The notes below the pieces were generated by a model. The model saw only the letters and a list, made by a program, of their open reading frames with translations. It ran no database searches and was not told the origin of the DNA. The translations under genes and the position numbers were made by a program. Below are positions 10,404 to 20,751 of a DNA stretch of 64,000 nt, in pieces (within the stretch, counting starts at the first letter, position 1; every line of letters starts with the position of its first letter). The stretch spans positions 62,001 through 126,000 of the forward strand of contig NZ_JAGGLM010000006.1 of NCBI RefSeq assembly GCF_017874415.1, written 5' to 3'. Origin of the DNA: Clostridium algifaecis (lineage in GTDB: Bacteria > Bacillota > Clostridia > Clostridiales > Clostridiaceae).

Positions 10404-10421
10404 CATATACTAGTATACTAT
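10404..10421 (-). promoter_or_regulatory. GntR operator upstream of gntR
   Basis: The 12-bp perfect palindrome TATACTAGTATA (10406-10417) matches the core of the uxuA operator. It lies about 55 bases upstream of the gntR start. Shared sequence at two promoters of the same locus is the evidence. Confidence 0.6.
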
Positions 10422-10614
10422 AAAATAGATATTTTTTTAATTAATATAATATCTTGCATACTTAAAGCAGTAAAAAGATAATTCCAGTACTTTTATACCA
10501 GGCAAGATAATTGAAGTATCTACAAAAGATTTTGTGAGTAAAAAAGATTTTGTTTAAAATTAAAAGTGTTATAATTATATATATTATTTTTATATAATTA
10601 GTGGAGGAAGCATA

Positions 10615-11409
10615 ATGAATAATACTTCGGGAAATACGAATTTAGTCCAATCAGTTGAAAGAGCACTTGATATATTAAACGCTTTAAGTGAATTTCCTAA
10701 TGGATGTGGAATCGGAGAACTTTCAAAATATGTTGGATTAAGTAAAAGTACGGTTCATAGATTACTTTCAACTTTAAAACATAAGGAATATGTAATTCAG
10801 ATAAAGGATAATGACAAATATATGCTTGGAACTCAAATACTCTATTTATCTTCATGTATAAGAGGTAATATGGATATAATACATATATCTAAACCTTATA
10901 TAAGCAAATTTGTAAATGAAATTGGTGAAGTAGCTCACCTCTGTATTCCAGATGAATCTTTTAAAAATATAATCTATATAGATAAAATATCTCCCAGCAA
11001 TTCAAATAGAAGCATAAGTATGTCATCAAAAATAGGTAAGAAAGCCCCTATCTACTGTACAGCTTCAGGTAAATTACTACTTTCTCAATTTTCTGATGAA
11101 AAAATAAAAAACATTTTGAAAGATATTGATTTTGTAAAATATACCGATAATACAATTAAAAATATAAATGACTTGCTAGATGATATTCATGCAGTAAAAA
11201 CTAACTCATATGCCCTAGATAAAGTTGAATATGAAGATGGAATTATCTGCATTGCAGTTCCTATTTTTAATTCTAAACGCGAAATAGCTGCAACTATAAG
11301 TGTATCTTGTGTAATAATATTTAAAACAATTGATAATTTATTAGAGTACAGGGAAGACTTATTCTTAATATCAAAACAAATTAGTAAATTGCTTGGTTTT
11401 ATATCTTGA
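10615..11409 (+). CDS. IclR-family regulator, KdgR-like
   Basis: Transcription factor of the IclR family, 264 residues. The N-terminal winged helix-turn-helix (IGELSKYVGLSKSTVHRLLS, about residues 34-53) is followed by a GAF-like effector domain with the family blocks KAPIYCTASGKLLL and EDGIICIAVPIF. The start has a GGAGG site. It is divergent from gntR and immediately precedes eda on the plus strand. By analogy with KdgR it may sense KDG or a related intermediate and control eda. The family is clear; the ligand is inferred. Confidence 0.88.
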   Translation: MNNTSGNTNLVQSVERALDILNALSEFPNGCGIGELSKYVGLSKSTVHRLLSTLKHKEYVIQIKDNDKYMLGTQILYLSSCIRGNMDIIHISKPYISKFVNEIGEVAHLCIPDESFKNIIYIDKISPSNSNRSISMSSKIGKKAPIYCTASGKLLLSQFSDEKIKNILKDIDFVKYTDNTIKNINDLLDDIHAVKTNSYALDKVEYEDGIICIAVPIFNSKREIAATISVSCVIIFKTIDNLLEYREDLFLISKQISKLLGFIS

Positions 11410-11420
11410 TATATGGAATA

Positions 11421-11441
11421 ATGTTCTGTATAATGGAACAT
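11421..11441 (+). promoter_or_regulatory. Inverted repeat ahead of eda, possible IclR operator
   Basis: ATGTTC and GAACAT are separated by nine bases in the short gap between the IclR gene and eda. IclR/KdgR-type operators are palindromes of this sort. Weak evidence; it could equally be a chance repeat in AT-rich DNA. Confidence 0.25.
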
Positions 11442-11490
11442 ATGATATTTAATTAATTATAAAATAAGTTTAATTAAGGAGATATAAAAA

Positions 11491-12135
11491 ATGATTGAAA
11501 AGATTGAAACTTTAAGAAAAATCGAAGAAGTAGGTGTTGTAGCTGTAGTAAGAGCTGAAACTCCAGAAATTGCTGAAAAAATTTCCAAAGCATGTATAGA
11601 CGGCGGCATACCTGCAATTGAAGTTACATTTACAGTACCTGGTGCAGATAAAGTAATAACTTCTTTAAAAAATAAATTTTCAAAAGATGAATTAATAGTA
11701 GGTGCTGGAACAGTTTTAGACAGTGAAACTGCAAGAATAGCAATACTCGCAGGCGCCCAGTACATTGTAAGTCCTGATTTTGATTTAGGAACCGCTAAAC
11801 TTTGCAATAGATATCAAATACCTTATATGGCAGGCTGCATGACCGTAACTGAAATGGTAAGAGCAATGGAAGCTGGAACAGATGTAATAAAATTATTTCC
11901 TGGAAGTGCTTATGGTCCAAGTATAGTAAAAGGTATAAAAGCACCTCTTCCACAAGTTCCTATTATGCCTACAGGCGGAGTAAGCTTGGATAATGTAGAC
12001 CAGTGGATAAAAAATGGCTGTATTGCTGTTGGAGTAGGTGGAAAACTTACTGGTGGAGCAAAAACTGGAGAGTATGGCAAAATAACTGAAACCGCTAAAC
12101 AGTTTGTACAAAAAGTAAAAGACGCAAGACGTTAA
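11491..12135 (+). CDS. eda: 2-keto-3-deoxy-6-phosphogluconate (KDPG) aldolase
   Basis: Class I aldolase that splits KDPG into pyruvate and glyceraldehyde 3-phosphate, the final step of hexuronate catabolism and of the Entner-Doudoroff route. The 214-residue protein is family length. The general-base glutamate lies in AIEVTFTVPG (Glu44) and the Schiff-base lysine in DVIKLFPGSA (Lys134). An AAGGAG site precedes the start. It is downstream of the IclR gene and separated from the uxu run by the two regulators, so it may be under separate control. Confidence 0.95.
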   Translation: MIEKIETLRKIEEVGVVAVVRAETPEIAEKISKACIDGGIPAIEVTFTVPGADKVITSLKNKFSKDELIVGAGTVLDSETARIAILAGAQYIVSPDFDLGTAKLCNRYQIPYMAGCMTVTEMVRAMEAGTDVIKLFPGSAYGPSIVKGIKAPLPQVPIMPTGGVSLDNVDQWIKNGCIAVGVGGKLTGGAKTGEYGKITETAKQFVQKVKDARR

Positions 12136-12156
12136 TTTATATAATACATTTTCTAA

Positions 12157-12202
12157 TTTTAAAAGGTATGTTATGCTGCAATTCATAACATACCTTTTAA
12201 TT
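12157..12202. terminator. Bidirectional terminator between eda and the chemoreceptor
   Basis: A perfect 15-bp stem (12161-12175 with 12184-12198, loop ctgcaatt) is flanked by A/T runs on both sides. It separates two convergent genes. Confidence 0.85.
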
Positions 12203-12206
12203 TACT

Positions 12207-13919
12207 TTACATTTTAAATTTTTGAACCATTTCATTTAAAGCCTGAGCCATTTCAGCTTGATTTTGAGCAGTTGCAGCTACTTGCTCCATAGCTTTATTT
12301 ACCTCATCCACACTATCCTTTATTATATTAGTATGTTCAGATGATTCCTTAGAGTTTCCAGTCATAGCTTGTACTGCTTGACTTACCTCATTTATTGTAT
12401 CAGAAAGTTGTTTTGACATACACTCTATCTCACCTGACATATTGCTTATATAATCAGCATCATTTTCATACTTATCTCCAATACTGCTAAAATATTTAAA
12501 CTTCTCAAGCATATTCTCCTGTATAAATTTCAATATATCGTTACTATTATTAGATAAATTTTTAAATGCATATTGAACTTTTTCTATAGTATCCTGAATA
12601 CCAGTTACCGCTTCTGCCGACTGTTCTGCAAGATTTCTTACCTCATCTGCTACAACAGCAAAACCTTTACCTTGTTCTCCTGCCCTCGCTGCTTCAATTG
12701 CTGCATTTAATGCAAGCAGATTAGTTTGATCTGCTATACTTGCGATAGTTTGTGACATGACTTTTATGTCTTCTACTACCTTACCATCTTCTATAGATTT
12801 AAGTATATTATTTTGTTTTTCTTCATATAATTCCTTGCTTTCTTTTATAGAAGACTTAACTTTGCTTTTTATCTCAATAGCTCTACCTTTGGCCTCACTT
12901 GATAAATTATTTGATTCCAAAACTTTATCAGTTAATTCATTAACATTAGCGTTTATTTCTTCTACAGATGCATTAATTTTTTCAGATGAATCACTATTGT
13001 CAACTATAGCTTTTATTATCTCACTTGTAGATTGATTTATATCTTCAAACTTTGCACTTAGCTCTTCTGATGTAGCCGATAATTCTTCACTTGCAGCACT
13101 CATATCTTCAGAATCACTTGTAATTGTTTTTATAATATTTTTAATATTATCTTGAGCTTTATGAAGAGCCTCACCTGACTGTCCAAACTCATCTCCTCTT
13201 TGAATTTCCCATTTATAAGATAAATTATATTCTGAAAGAAGTTCTGCAAATTTCTTTATTTTATTAAGCGGAACATTAATATAATTAGCCATAAAAATTC
13301 CTATTATTACTGCCAATAATAACCCTATCAATATAAAAATAATCATTATAGTTCTTGATCTGATATATACCAGATAGTTATTGGTATCGGCATTTTTTGC
13401 AGTATCATCATTAATTTTTATAAGTTCGTCAAGACTTTTGAACATATCACTTTTTATATTAGACATAAAACTATACTGTTTTACTGCATTTTGTACATCA
13501 TTATTATTTATATATTCAATAGCTCCTTCTCTTATGCTTGAATATCTGCTTCTTTCACTTAAAAACTTTGTCCAGATTTTCTTTTCACTTTCAGTCATAT
13601 TTACACTGCTGAATTTTTGAATCTTTTCAGCATTTTGTGAAGAATTCTGCTGAATTTGCTGTTCCAATTGCGCCTTTTTAGACATATCCTTCATATAAAT
13701 TAACTGTAGAATATAATTTTCATTTTCCACAGAATTTTGTTTTAAAACAGATAAGGTATATACATTCTGCAAATTGTAAGAATACATACTTCTAGAATTG
13801 GAATTAACTTTTTTAAGAGATGATATTCCAATAGCTCCCACTACTAAAATCAACAAAGCAACTATCAAAAATGATGTTATTAATCTATTTTTAATTTTGA
13901 TTTTTTTAAATGTTTCCAT
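12207..13919 (-). CDS. Methyl-accepting chemotaxis protein
   Basis: Membrane chemoreceptor of 570 residues. Transmembrane segment 1 is near residues 13-32. An extracytoplasmic four-helix-bundle sensor follows, then transmembrane segment 2 (about 187-212), a HAMP domain and the cytoplasmic signalling domain. The highly conserved hairpin tip that contacts CheA/CheW reads [25 protein letters not shown] precedes the start. The second receptor at 28875-30587 has the same architecture. The ligand is unknown. Confidence 0.93.
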   Translation of the reverse strand: METFKKIKIKNRLITSFLIVALLILVVGAIGISSLKKVNSNSRSMYSYNLQNVYTLSVLKQNSVENENYILQLIYMKDMSKKAQLEQQIQQNSSQNAEKIQKFSSVNMTESEKKIWTKFLSERSRYSSIREGAIEYINNNDVQNAVKQYSFMSNIKSDMFKSLDELIKINDDTAKNADTNNYLVYIRSRTIMIIFILIGLLLAVIIGIFMANYINVPLNKIKKFAELLSEYNLSYKWEIQRGDEFGQSGEALHKAQDNIKNIIKTITSDSEDMSAASEELSATSEELSAKFEDINQSTSEIIKAIVDNSDSSEKINASVEEINANVNELTDKVLESNNLSSEAKGRAIEIKSKVKSSIKESKELYEEKQNNILKSIEDGKVVEDIKVMSQTIASIADQTNLLALNAAIEAARAGEQGKGFAVVADEVRNLAEQSAEAVTGIQDTIEKVQYAFKNLSNNSNDILKFIQENMLEKFKYFSSIGDKYENDADYISNMSGEIECMSKQLSDTINEVSQAVQAMTGNSKESSEHTNIIKDSVDEVNKAMEQVAATAQNQAEMAQALNEMVQKFKM

Positions 13920-13998
13920 GTTGTGTCCTCCTTTTTACTATAATTATATAATAACACTAATGTTATACTTTTTTCTATATTTATACAAAATTTACACG

Positions 13999-14039
13999 AA
14001 AATGAGCAGCTAAAATTTACATTTTAGCTGCTCATTTTT
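13999..14039 (-). terminator. Terminator of the leu operon
   Basis: A perfect 18-bp stem (13999-14016 with 14021-14038, loop ttac) just downstream of the leuB stop. The following minus-strand sequence is moderately T-rich. Confidence 0.75.
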
Positions 14040-14047
14040 CATATTTT

Positions 14048-15112
14048 TTAAATATTTTTTGCTATCAAATCTCCCATTTTTTTAGTGCCAACTAATTTTT
14101 TACCAATTTCCATTATATCAGGAGTTCTATAATCATCATCAAGTACCTTTGATACAGCATTTTCTATATCAGAAGCTGCTTCATTCATATTGAAACTATA
14201 CCTGAGCATCATAGCCGCGCTCATAATTGTAGCAATTGGATTTGCCTTATCCTGTCCCGCAATATCAGGTGCAGAACCATGTATAGGTTCATAAATTCCA
14301 ACTTTTCCGTCCCCAACACTTGCAGATGGAAGCATTCCTAATGAACCTGTAAGCATAGATGCTTCATCACTTAAAATATCTCCAAAAGTATTTTCTGTAA
14401 CAATTACATCAAACTGTTTTGGATCTCTAATAAGCTGCATACAAGCATTGTCTACATACATATAATTTAAATCCACATCGCTATATTCCTTTGAAATTTC
14501 AGTTACAGTTTCCCTCCATAACCTTGAACTTTCGAGCACATTTGCCTTATCTACAAGGGTTAGTTTTTTATTTCTCTTGCCTGCAATTTCAAATGCTTTT
14601 CTAGCAATTCTATCAATCTCTGGAGTCGAATAAACCAAAGTATCCCAGGCCTTTTGTCCACCTTCTATATCAATTCTCTTTTTCTCTCCAAAGTAAAGTC
14701 CACCAATAAGTTCTCTTACAATCATAATGTTCAGTCCATTTCCGAGAACTTCCGGTTTTAAATTTGAAGCTTCTTTAAGCTGTGGAAATAGAATAGCAGG
14801 TCTTAAATTTGCAAATACCCCTAACGCTTTTCTTATACCTAAAAGTCCAACTTCAGGTCTCAAATTGCTTGGTATATGATCCCATTTTGGACCTCCTACA
14901 GCACCTAGAAGTACTGCATCACTTTTTTTGCAAACATCTATAGTTTCCTGTGGAATTGGTCCTCCTGTTTTATCTATAGCTTCTCCTCCAAGCAGTACTT
15001 CCTGAAAGTCAAAATTGACCTTATATTTATCAGAAATAACCTTTAACACCTTTATTGCTTCTGTAACTATCTCTTTTCCAATTCCGTCTCCTTTTATAAC
15101 TGCTATCTTCAC
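14048..15112 (-). CDS. leuB: 3-isopropylmalate dehydrogenase
   Basis: NAD-dependent oxidative decarboxylation of 3-isopropylmalate to 2-oxoisocaproate in leucine synthesis. The 354-residue protein has the family blocks [30 protein letters not shown] and the isocitrate/isopropylmalate dehydrogenase signature [20 protein letters not shown], followed by [13 protein letters not shown]. Its start overlaps the leuD stop by 4 bases, so translation is coupled. It is the last gene of leuACDB, followed by a terminator. Confidence 0.97.
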   Translation of the reverse strand: MKIAVIKGDGIGKEIVTEAIKVLKVISDKYKVNFDFQEVLLGGEAIDKTGGPIPQETIDVCKKSDAVLLGAVGGPKWDHIPSNLRPEVGLLGIRKALGVFANLRPAILFPQLKEASNLKPEVLGNGLNIMIVRELIGGLYFGEKKRIDIEGGQKAWDTLVYSTPEIDRIARKAFEIAGKRNKKLTLVDKANVLESSRLWRETVTEISKEYSDVDLNYMYVDNACMQLIRDPKQFDVIVTENTFGDILSDEASMLTGSLGMLPSASVGDGKVGIYEPIHGSAPDIAGQDKANPIATIMSAAMMLRYSFNMNEAASDIENAVSKVLDDDYRTPDIMEIGKKLVGTKKMGDLIAKNI

Positions 15113-15603
15113 CTGTTTGACACTTCCTTTTTAACATAATTTATAAGCCCATCCGAATCTATAATTTTCTGCATAAACTCAGGAAAAGCTGCTGCCTTGT
15201 AGGTCTTTCCTTTAGTTATATTATTTATAATTCCAGTAGTAACATCTACAGATACTTTGTCATTATTCTCTATATCCCTTGCTGCTTCAGCACATTCCAT
15301 TATAGGAAGTCCAATATTTATAGAGTTTCTGAAGAAAATTCTTGCAAAACTCTCTGCAATTACGCAGCCAATTCCCGATGCTTTTATAGCTATTGGAGCA
15401 TGTTCTCTTGAAGAACCACAACCAAAATTTTTTCCTGCCACAATTATAGATTTTTCTTTTGCTTTTTCACTAAATTTACTATCTAGATCCTCCATACAAT
15501 GAGATGCCAATTCTTTTGGATCACTTGTATTTAAATATCTAGCCGGTATAATAACATCTGTATCTACATTATCTTTATATTTAATTACTTTTCCATCTAT
15601 CAT
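15109..15603 (-). CDS. leuD: 3-isopropylmalate dehydratase small subunit
   Basis: Small (swivelling) subunit of isopropylmalate isomerase, which moves the hydroxyl of 2-isopropylmalate through dehydration and rehydration. At 164 residues it has the length of the clostridial/archaeal type. It shows the conserved blocks [33 protein letters not shown] and [14 protein letters not shown]. It works as a heterodimer with LeuC, encoded two bases upstream. Confidence 0.97.
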   Translation of the reverse strand: MIDGKVIKYKDNVDTDVIIPARYLNTSDPKELASHCMEDLDSKFSEKAKEKSIIVAGKNFGCGSSREHAPIAIKASGIGCVIAESFARIFFRNSINIGLPIMECAEAARDIENNDKVSVDVTTGIINNITKGKTYKAAAFPEFMQKIIDSDGLINYVKKEVSNR

Positions 15604-15605
15604 CT

Positions 15606-16865
15606 TTATACCTCCTCTGGTGATGAAATTTTTCCGGTTATTGCAGAAGCAGCTGCTACCGCCGGACTTGACAGATATACTTCACTTTCCGGATCTCCCA
15701 TTCTTCCGACAAAATTTCTGTTTGTAGTAGATATTGCCCTTTCGCCTTTTGCCAGTATTCCCATATAACCTCCAAGACATGGGCCGCAAGTTGGGGTACT
15801 AACTATCGCTCCAGCTTTTATAAAAATTTCAATAAGTCCTTCATGCATAGCCTGTAGATAGATATTCTGGGTTGCAGGAATTATAATAGTTCTCACATTT
15901 TTATTTACTTTTTTGCCTTTCATAACCTTAGCTGCTATTCTCAAATCACTTATTCTTCCATTTGTACATGAACCTATAACTGCTTGATCTATAGCTATAT
16001 CACCAACTTCATCAATAGTTCTTGTATTTTCAGGAAGGTGTGGAAAAGACACTGTTGGTTTTATAGCTGACAAATCTATCTCTATTGTTTTCTCATATAC
16101 AGCATCCTTGTCTGCACTATATACCTTGTATTCTTTCTTTGAATGTTCTTTCATATACTCAATGGTTTTATCATCTACTTCAAAGATTCCATTTTTAGCT
16201 CCAGCTTCAATTGCCATATTTGTAACAGTAAATCTATCATCCATTGAAAGACTAGCTACTCCTTCTCCTGTAAACTCCATAGATTTATAAAGGGCACCAT
16301 CAACTCCTATCATACCTATAATATGAAGAATAAGGTCTTTTCCACTTACCCATTTAGAAAGTTTTCCTTTTAATACAAATTTGATTGCAGGAGGTACTTT
16401 AAACCAAGCTTCACCTGTTGCCATACCAGCTGCCATGTCTGTACTTCCAACTCCAGTTGAAAAAGCACCAAGAGCACCATAAGTACAGGTATGTGAATCT
16501 GCTCCTATAACTACATCTCCTGCAACTACAAGTCCTTTTTCTGGAAGCAGCGCATGTTCAATACCCATCTGTCCAACTTCAAAATAATTTTCTATATCTT
16601 TTTCCCTTGCAAATTCTCTAACACATTTGCATTGTTCAGCAGATTTTATGTCCTTGTTTGGTACAAAATGATCCGGTACTATTGCAATTTTACTCCTATC
16701 AAAAATCTGTTTTAATCCCGTTTTATGAAATTCTCTTATAGCAACTGGAGTTGTTATATCATTTCCAAGAACCAAATCCAGTTTACAGTTAATTAATTGT
16801 CCAGCTGATATGCTATCAAGTCCACAATGCTGTGCTAAAATTTTTTGCGTCATAGTCATTCCCAT
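15606..16865 (-). CDS. leuC: 3-isopropylmalate dehydratase large subunit
   Basis: Large, [4Fe-4S]-containing subunit of isopropylmalate isomerase, aconitase superfamily. The start at ATG 16865 has GGAGG seven bases upstream; a longer frame reaching 16958 would overlap leuA and has no site. The resulting 419 residues fit the shorter clostridial/archaeal LeuC subtype. Cluster-binding cysteines lie in IGSCTNGR and [11 protein letters not shown], and [13 protein letters not shown] is also conserved. Confidence 0.97.
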   Translation of the reverse strand: MGMTMTQKILAQHCGLDSISAGQLINCKLDLVLGNDITTPVAIREFHKTGLKQIFDRSKIAIVPDHFVPNKDIKSAEQCKCVREFAREKDIENYFEVGQMGIEHALLPEKGLVVAGDVVIGADSHTCTYGALGAFSTGVGSTDMAAGMATGEAWFKVPPAIKFVLKGKLSKWVSGKDLILHIIGMIGVDGALYKSMEFTGEGVASLSMDDRFTVTNMAIEAGAKNGIFEVDDKTIEYMKEHSKKEYKVYSADKDAVYEKTIEIDLSAIKPTVSFPHLPENTRTIDEVGDIAIDQAVIGSCTNGRISDLRIAAKVMKGKKVNKNVRTIIIPATQNIYLQAMHEGLIEIFIKAGAIVSTPTCGPCLGGYMGILAKGERAISTTNRNFVGRMGDPESEVYLSSPAVAAASAITGKISSPEEV

Positions 16866-16923
16866 TTTTATTTCCTCCCATGCTCTAACGTTAATTTTTA
16901 TATTATAATTTATTACATGTAAA

Positions 16924-18474
16924 TCAGACTCGCTCAGGTTGAATTTTGTCTGAAACATTGTTTATTTCATAATCAATTCTATTTATTGCATTTATGAAAG
17001 CTCTTGCACTAGCTTCAACAACATCTGTGCTCATACCTTTAGCGGTAAAAATTCTTCCATTATTTTCAACTTTTACAGTTACTTCTCCTATAGCATCTTT
17101 TCCACTTCCAATTGATTTTATTAAATAATCTTTAAGCTTCAAATCCATATCTGATACCTTTTCAATAGCTTTAAAAGCCGCATCTACAGGTCCATCACCA
17201 CAAGAAGCTTCTCTTATAGTCTTTCCTTTATATTCAATCTCTACAGTAGAAGTTGAAACTGTAGTATTTCCACTTGAAAACTGAAAATACTTCAAATCAT
17301 ATGCTTCTGGTACCTGGAATATTTCATGATTCATTATAGTCTCAATGTCTTCATCAGAAACTATCTTTTTCTTTCCAGTTAAATCCTTGAATTTCTTAAA
17401 AGCTTCATTTATTTTATCCTCACTCAAATTATCATAACCAAGTTCTTTCAAGTGCTGTGCAAAGCCGTGCCTTCCAGAATGTTTACCAATAACTAAAGTG
17501 CTCTTCTTAAACCCTACAGACTCTGGAGTCATAATTTCATAAGTTGAACTACAAGCAAGCATTCCATGTTGGTGAATTCCTGCTTCATGTGCAAAAGCAT
17601 TTGCTCCTACAATAGATTTATTATTTGGAATATCCATGCCTGTTGCATGACTTACAAGTTTACTTGTTTTTACAAGCTCTGTAGTTACAATATCTGTCTT
17701 ACATCCAATATAATCTTCCCTTGTTTTAATTGCCATTACAATTTCTTCAAGTGCAGCATTTCCTGCTCTTTCTCCAATTCCATTAACTGCACATTCAATC
17801 TGCCTTGCACCATTTTTTACTGCTGCTATAGAATTTGCAACCGCCATTCCCAAATCATCATGACAGTGTACACTTATAATAGCTTTATCAATATTAGGCA
17901 CATTATCTTTTATACCCTTAATAAATTTCCCATATTCCTCTGGAATATCATAACCAACTGTATCCGGTATATTTACTATATCGGCACCTGCATCTATAGC
18001 ACCTTCAAGCACCTTGTATAAAAATTGTGGATCAGTTCTACTTGCATCTTCCGGTGAAAACTCAACACTAGGACAGATAGATTTTGCATATTTAACCATA
18101 TCAACTGCCTGTTTAAAAACCTGATCTGGTGTCATTTTCAATTTATATTTCATATGAACATCAGATGTTGCTATAAAAGTGTGAATTCTTGGTTTTTCTG
18201 CATATTTCACGGCTTCCCATGCTCTATCAATATCTTTTTTTACTGCCCTTGAAAGTGCTACAATAGCAGGCTTCTTTACAGCTTTTGCAACTGCCCTTAC
18301 TGCTTCAAAATCACCTTGAGAAGCTATTGGAAATCCAGCTTCTATAACATCTACATTTAATTTTTCAAGCTGTTTTGCAATTTCTATTTTATCCTTCATA
18401 TTTAAATTGACTCTTGGAGTTTGTTCTCCATCCCTCATAGTAGTATCAAATATATAAACTTTATTATCATTCAT
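16924..18474 (-). CDS. leuA: 2-isopropylmalate synthase
   Basis: Condenses acetyl-CoA with 2-oxoisovalerate, the committed step to leucine. At 516 residues it has the full-length catalytic TIM barrel ([35 protein letters not shown] with the metal-binding HxH region) and the C-terminal LeuA regulatory domain. An AGGAGG site precedes the start. It is the first gene of leuACDB and lies behind two tandem leucine T-boxes, so it is likely controlled by tRNA-Leu charging plus leucine feedback on the protein. Confidence 0.97.
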   Translation of the reverse strand: MNDNKVYIFDTTMRDGEQTPRVNLNMKDKIEIAKQLEKLNVDVIEAGFPIASQGDFEAVRAVAKAVKKPAIVALSRAVKKDIDRAWEAVKYAEKPRIHTFIATSDVHMKYKLKMTPDQVFKQAVDMVKYAKSICPSVEFSPEDASRTDPQFLYKVLEGAIDAGADIVNIPDTVGYDIPEEYGKFIKGIKDNVPNIDKAIISVHCHDDLGMAVANSIAAVKNGARQIECAVNGIGERAGNAALEEIVMAIKTREDYIGCKTDIVTTELVKTSKLVSHATGMDIPNNKSIVGANAFAHEAGIHQHGMLACSSTYEIMTPESVGFKKSTLVIGKHSGRHGFAQHLKELGYDNLSEDKINEAFKKFKDLTGKKKIVSDEDIETIMNHEIFQVPEAYDLKYFQFSSGNTTVSTSTVEIEYKGKTIREASCGDGPVDAAFKAIEKVSDMDLKLKDYLIKSIGSGKDAIGEVTVKVENNGRIFTAKGMSTDVVEASARAFINAINRIDYEINNVSDKIQPERV

Positions 18475-18575
18475 TTTAAATTCCTCCTAATTTACTTATA
18501 ATTATGAATTTTCATTTTATTTAATCTTTAATTTTTTACCTGGCCAGATAAAATATTTTCTTTGATTTTTAAGTA

Positions 18576-18790
18576 TAAAAAAACACCCTCTCGCTTGGGG
18601 CGAAAAGATGCCGCGGTACCACCCAAATTATTTACTCAATTATATAACGGTTTGAACCGGATCAGCTTACTATTATTTCAGCCTGCAGCTCAAGGATGAG
18701 TTTCAACCTACACTATTTATGAGTTTCCACCATTCCTCACTCGCTTTAAAATAACGTAAATTTACTTTTTCCTGTCACAGCTTTTAATTT
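18576..18790 (-). promoter_or_regulatory. Leucine T-box riboswitch (leuA-proximal copy)
   Basis: The minus-strand RNA carries the T-box core TGGGTGGTACCGCGG (18611-18625) and a stem I specifier loop GAAA-CTC-ATCC with the Leu codon CTC at 18698-18700. The T-box bulge TGGT matches a tRNA ending in ACCA. A terminator stem (CTTTTCGC/GCGAGAGG, 18587-18607) with a T-run follows. Uncharged tRNA-Leu should favour antitermination into leuA. Confidence 0.9.
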
Positions 18791-18822
18791 TACTTTTATC
18801 TTATATAGATTAATTTTAGATA

Positions 18823-19046
18823 TAAAAAAACAGATCTTATCGCTCTGGGGCGATGGATCTGTCGCGGTACCACCCAAATTATTTACTCAATTATATAACG
18901 GTCTGCACCGGCACAGCTTACTATTATTTCAGCCTGCAACTTAAGGATGAGCTTCAACCTACACTATTTATGAGTTTCCACCATCCCTCATTCGCTTTAA
19001 AATAGTATAAATTTACTTTTTCCTATCAACGTTTTTAATAAAATTT
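18823..19046 (-). promoter_or_regulatory. Leucine T-box riboswitch (promoter-proximal copy)
   Basis: A second complete T-box lies upstream of the first. Its core TGGGTGGTACCGCGAC is at 18861-18876 and its specifier CTC (Leu) at 18949-18951 in GAAG-CTC-ATCC. Its own terminator (ACAGATC/GATCTGT outer stem, 18830-18862) is followed by seven T. The two copies are highly similar over about 200 bases, pointing to tandem duplication. Confidence 0.9.
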
Positions 19047-19052
19047 ATACTA

Positions 19053-19081
19053 AGTATAATATAAAATAAATAGCATGTCAA
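19053..19081 (-). promoter_or_regulatory. Promoter of the leu operon
   Basis: On the minus strand TTGACA (19076-19081) and TATACT (19053-19058) are 17 bases apart, just upstream of the first T-box. Confidence 0.85.
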
Positions 19082-19099
19082 TACCCTAATAAAAATATT

Positions 19100-20503
19100 T
19101 TAAGCACTTTTATTATCTACATCATTTGTAATAACACTGTGCTTGTAACCATAACCAAAATAAATTATAAGACCTAATATAAGCCAAATTACAAATCTAA
19201 TTTGAGTTACATATGGAAGTTTGTATATGAGTGCTGCACAAAATACTATAGCTAAAATTGGAATTGTAGGAACCCATGGACACTTGAATGCCCTTTTTCT
19301 CTCAGGATCTTTCTTTCTTAAAACCAAAACTGCCGCAGCTACTATCATAAAGGCACATAATGTTCCTATATTAGTAAGTTCAGATACAATATTGATAGGT
19401 AAAAATCCAGCTACTACTGAGGTTACAACACCTACTAAAAGTGTACTTCTAACTGGAGTTTTGGTTCTTCTATTAACATGACCGAACATTTTTGGAAGAA
19501 GTCCATCTCTTGACATTGCAAACAGTACACGAGTCTGTCCAAACATCATGACAATAAGCACTGAAGTAAGTCCGCAGATAGCACCCACTGAAACAAGTGC
19601 AGCTCCCCAATGATATCCAACACTTTGAAGCGCAAAAGCTACAGGAGCAGCTGTAGTCTTAAACTTTAAATATGGTACCATTCCAGTTAAAATAGCAGAC
19701 ACTGCAATATAAAGTACAGTACATACAATAAGTGATAATATAATTCCTCTTGGCAAATCCTTTTGAGGATCTTTAACTTCTTCTGCTGCTGTAGATACAG
19801 CATCAAATCCTATATAAGCAAAGAATATTACAGATGCTCCTTGTACAACTCCCCCAAAACCATAAGGCATAAATGGATGCCAGTTTGCAGTATTAACATG
19901 ATTTACTCCAAGAGCTATAAACATAACTACAACCGCTAATTTTATTACAACTATTATATTGTTTACAGTTGTACTTTGCTTTACACCTATAACATGAATA
20001 AATGTTATAACTGCAATTATGCATACTGCAGGTAGATTTATAATTCCTCCTTCAAATGGTGTAGTCAATATGCTATGAGGAAGATTTATTCCAAAAGATG
20101 AAAGTATATTATCCATATATCCTGACCATCCAATAGATACCGTACCAATTGCAAAAGCATATTCAAGCACAAGATCCCATCCTATAATCCATGCCCAAAA
20201 TTCTCCCAATGCAGTGTATCCATAAGTATAAGCACTTCCAGCTACAGGAACCATAGCTGCAAATTCCGAATAACATAGTGCAGAACATGCACATGCAATA
20301 CCTGCTATAATAAATGAAATTACAAGTGCAGGACCAGAATAATTTGCCGCCGCCACACCTGTTAATACAAATATACCTGTACCAACTATAGCTCCAATTC
20401 CAAGCATGGTAAGTCCAAAAGTACCCAGTACCTTATTTAAGCCGCCATCATTTTTTGTCTCTTCTATGAGAGAATCTATTGGCTTTGTTCTAAAAATATT
20501 CAT
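19100..20503 (-). CDS. APC-family amino acid permease
   Basis: Inner-membrane amino acid transporter of 467 residues with about twelve transmembrane segments, similar to the YfnA / cationic amino acid transporter branch. The N-terminal half contains the substrate-binding helix motif GIGAIVGTGIFVLTG and the later block FFAYIGFDAVSTAAEEVKDP. A GGGGG-type site precedes the start. It ends just upstream of the leu promoter on the same strand. No T-box or terminator leader was seen in front of it, so neither substrate nor regulation can be inferred. Confidence 0.9.
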   Translation of the reverse strand: MNIFRTKPIDSLIEETKNDGGLNKVLGTFGLTMLGIGAIVGTGIFVLTGVAAANYSGPALVISFIIAGIACACSALCYSEFAAMVPVAGSAYTYGYTALGEFWAWIIGWDLVLEYAFAIGTVSIGWSGYMDNILSSFGINLPHSILTTPFEGGIINLPAVCIIAVITFIHVIGVKQSTTVNNIIVVIKLAVVVMFIALGVNHVNTANWHPFMPYGFGGVVQGASVIFFAYIGFDAVSTAAEEVKDPQKDLPRGIILSLIVCTVLYIAVSAILTGMVPYLKFKTTAAPVAFALQSVGYHWGAALVSVGAICGLTSVLIVMMFGQTRVLFAMSRDGLLPKMFGHVNRRTKTPVRSTLLVGVVTSVVAGFLPINIVSELTNIGTLCAFMIVAAAVLVLRKKDPERKRAFKCPWVPTIPILAIVFCAALIYKLPYVTQIRFVIWLILGLIIYFGYGYKHSVITNDVDNKSA

Positions 20504-20703
20504 AACATATAATCCCCCTGTATATTTTTTAAAAATATTAAATAAATTGTATGTTTTAAATATAATACTACCATTTTAAATTAAAATCAATACTTTTTCA
20601 TTGTTATTTTTACTACTTATATATTTTTTATAGGTAAAATTGATAATGTAATAAATTTAATAAACTTTTTAGAATAATGATAGTACATAAAATTCATATA
20701 ATT

Positions 20704-20742
20704 AATAAAGTCCCATAATATAAACAATTATGAGACTTTATT
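20704..20742 (-). terminator. Hairpin after pheA
   Basis: A 16-bp stem with one wobble (20704-20719 with 20727-20742, loop about 7 bases) sits just after the pheA stop, at the end of the aromatic operon. The downstream T-run is weak. Confidence 0.6.
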
Positions 20743-20751
20743 ATTGAAGGA

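Noticed and set aside
13921-13990. Sigma-D type motility promoter ahead of the chemoreceptor gene
   Set aside because: No convincing TAAA...GCCGATAA pattern was found.
18571-19050. Large direct repeat of about 250 bases, first considered as a transposon remnant
   Set aside because: Both copies contain a T-box core, specifier and terminator, so they are tandem riboswitches.
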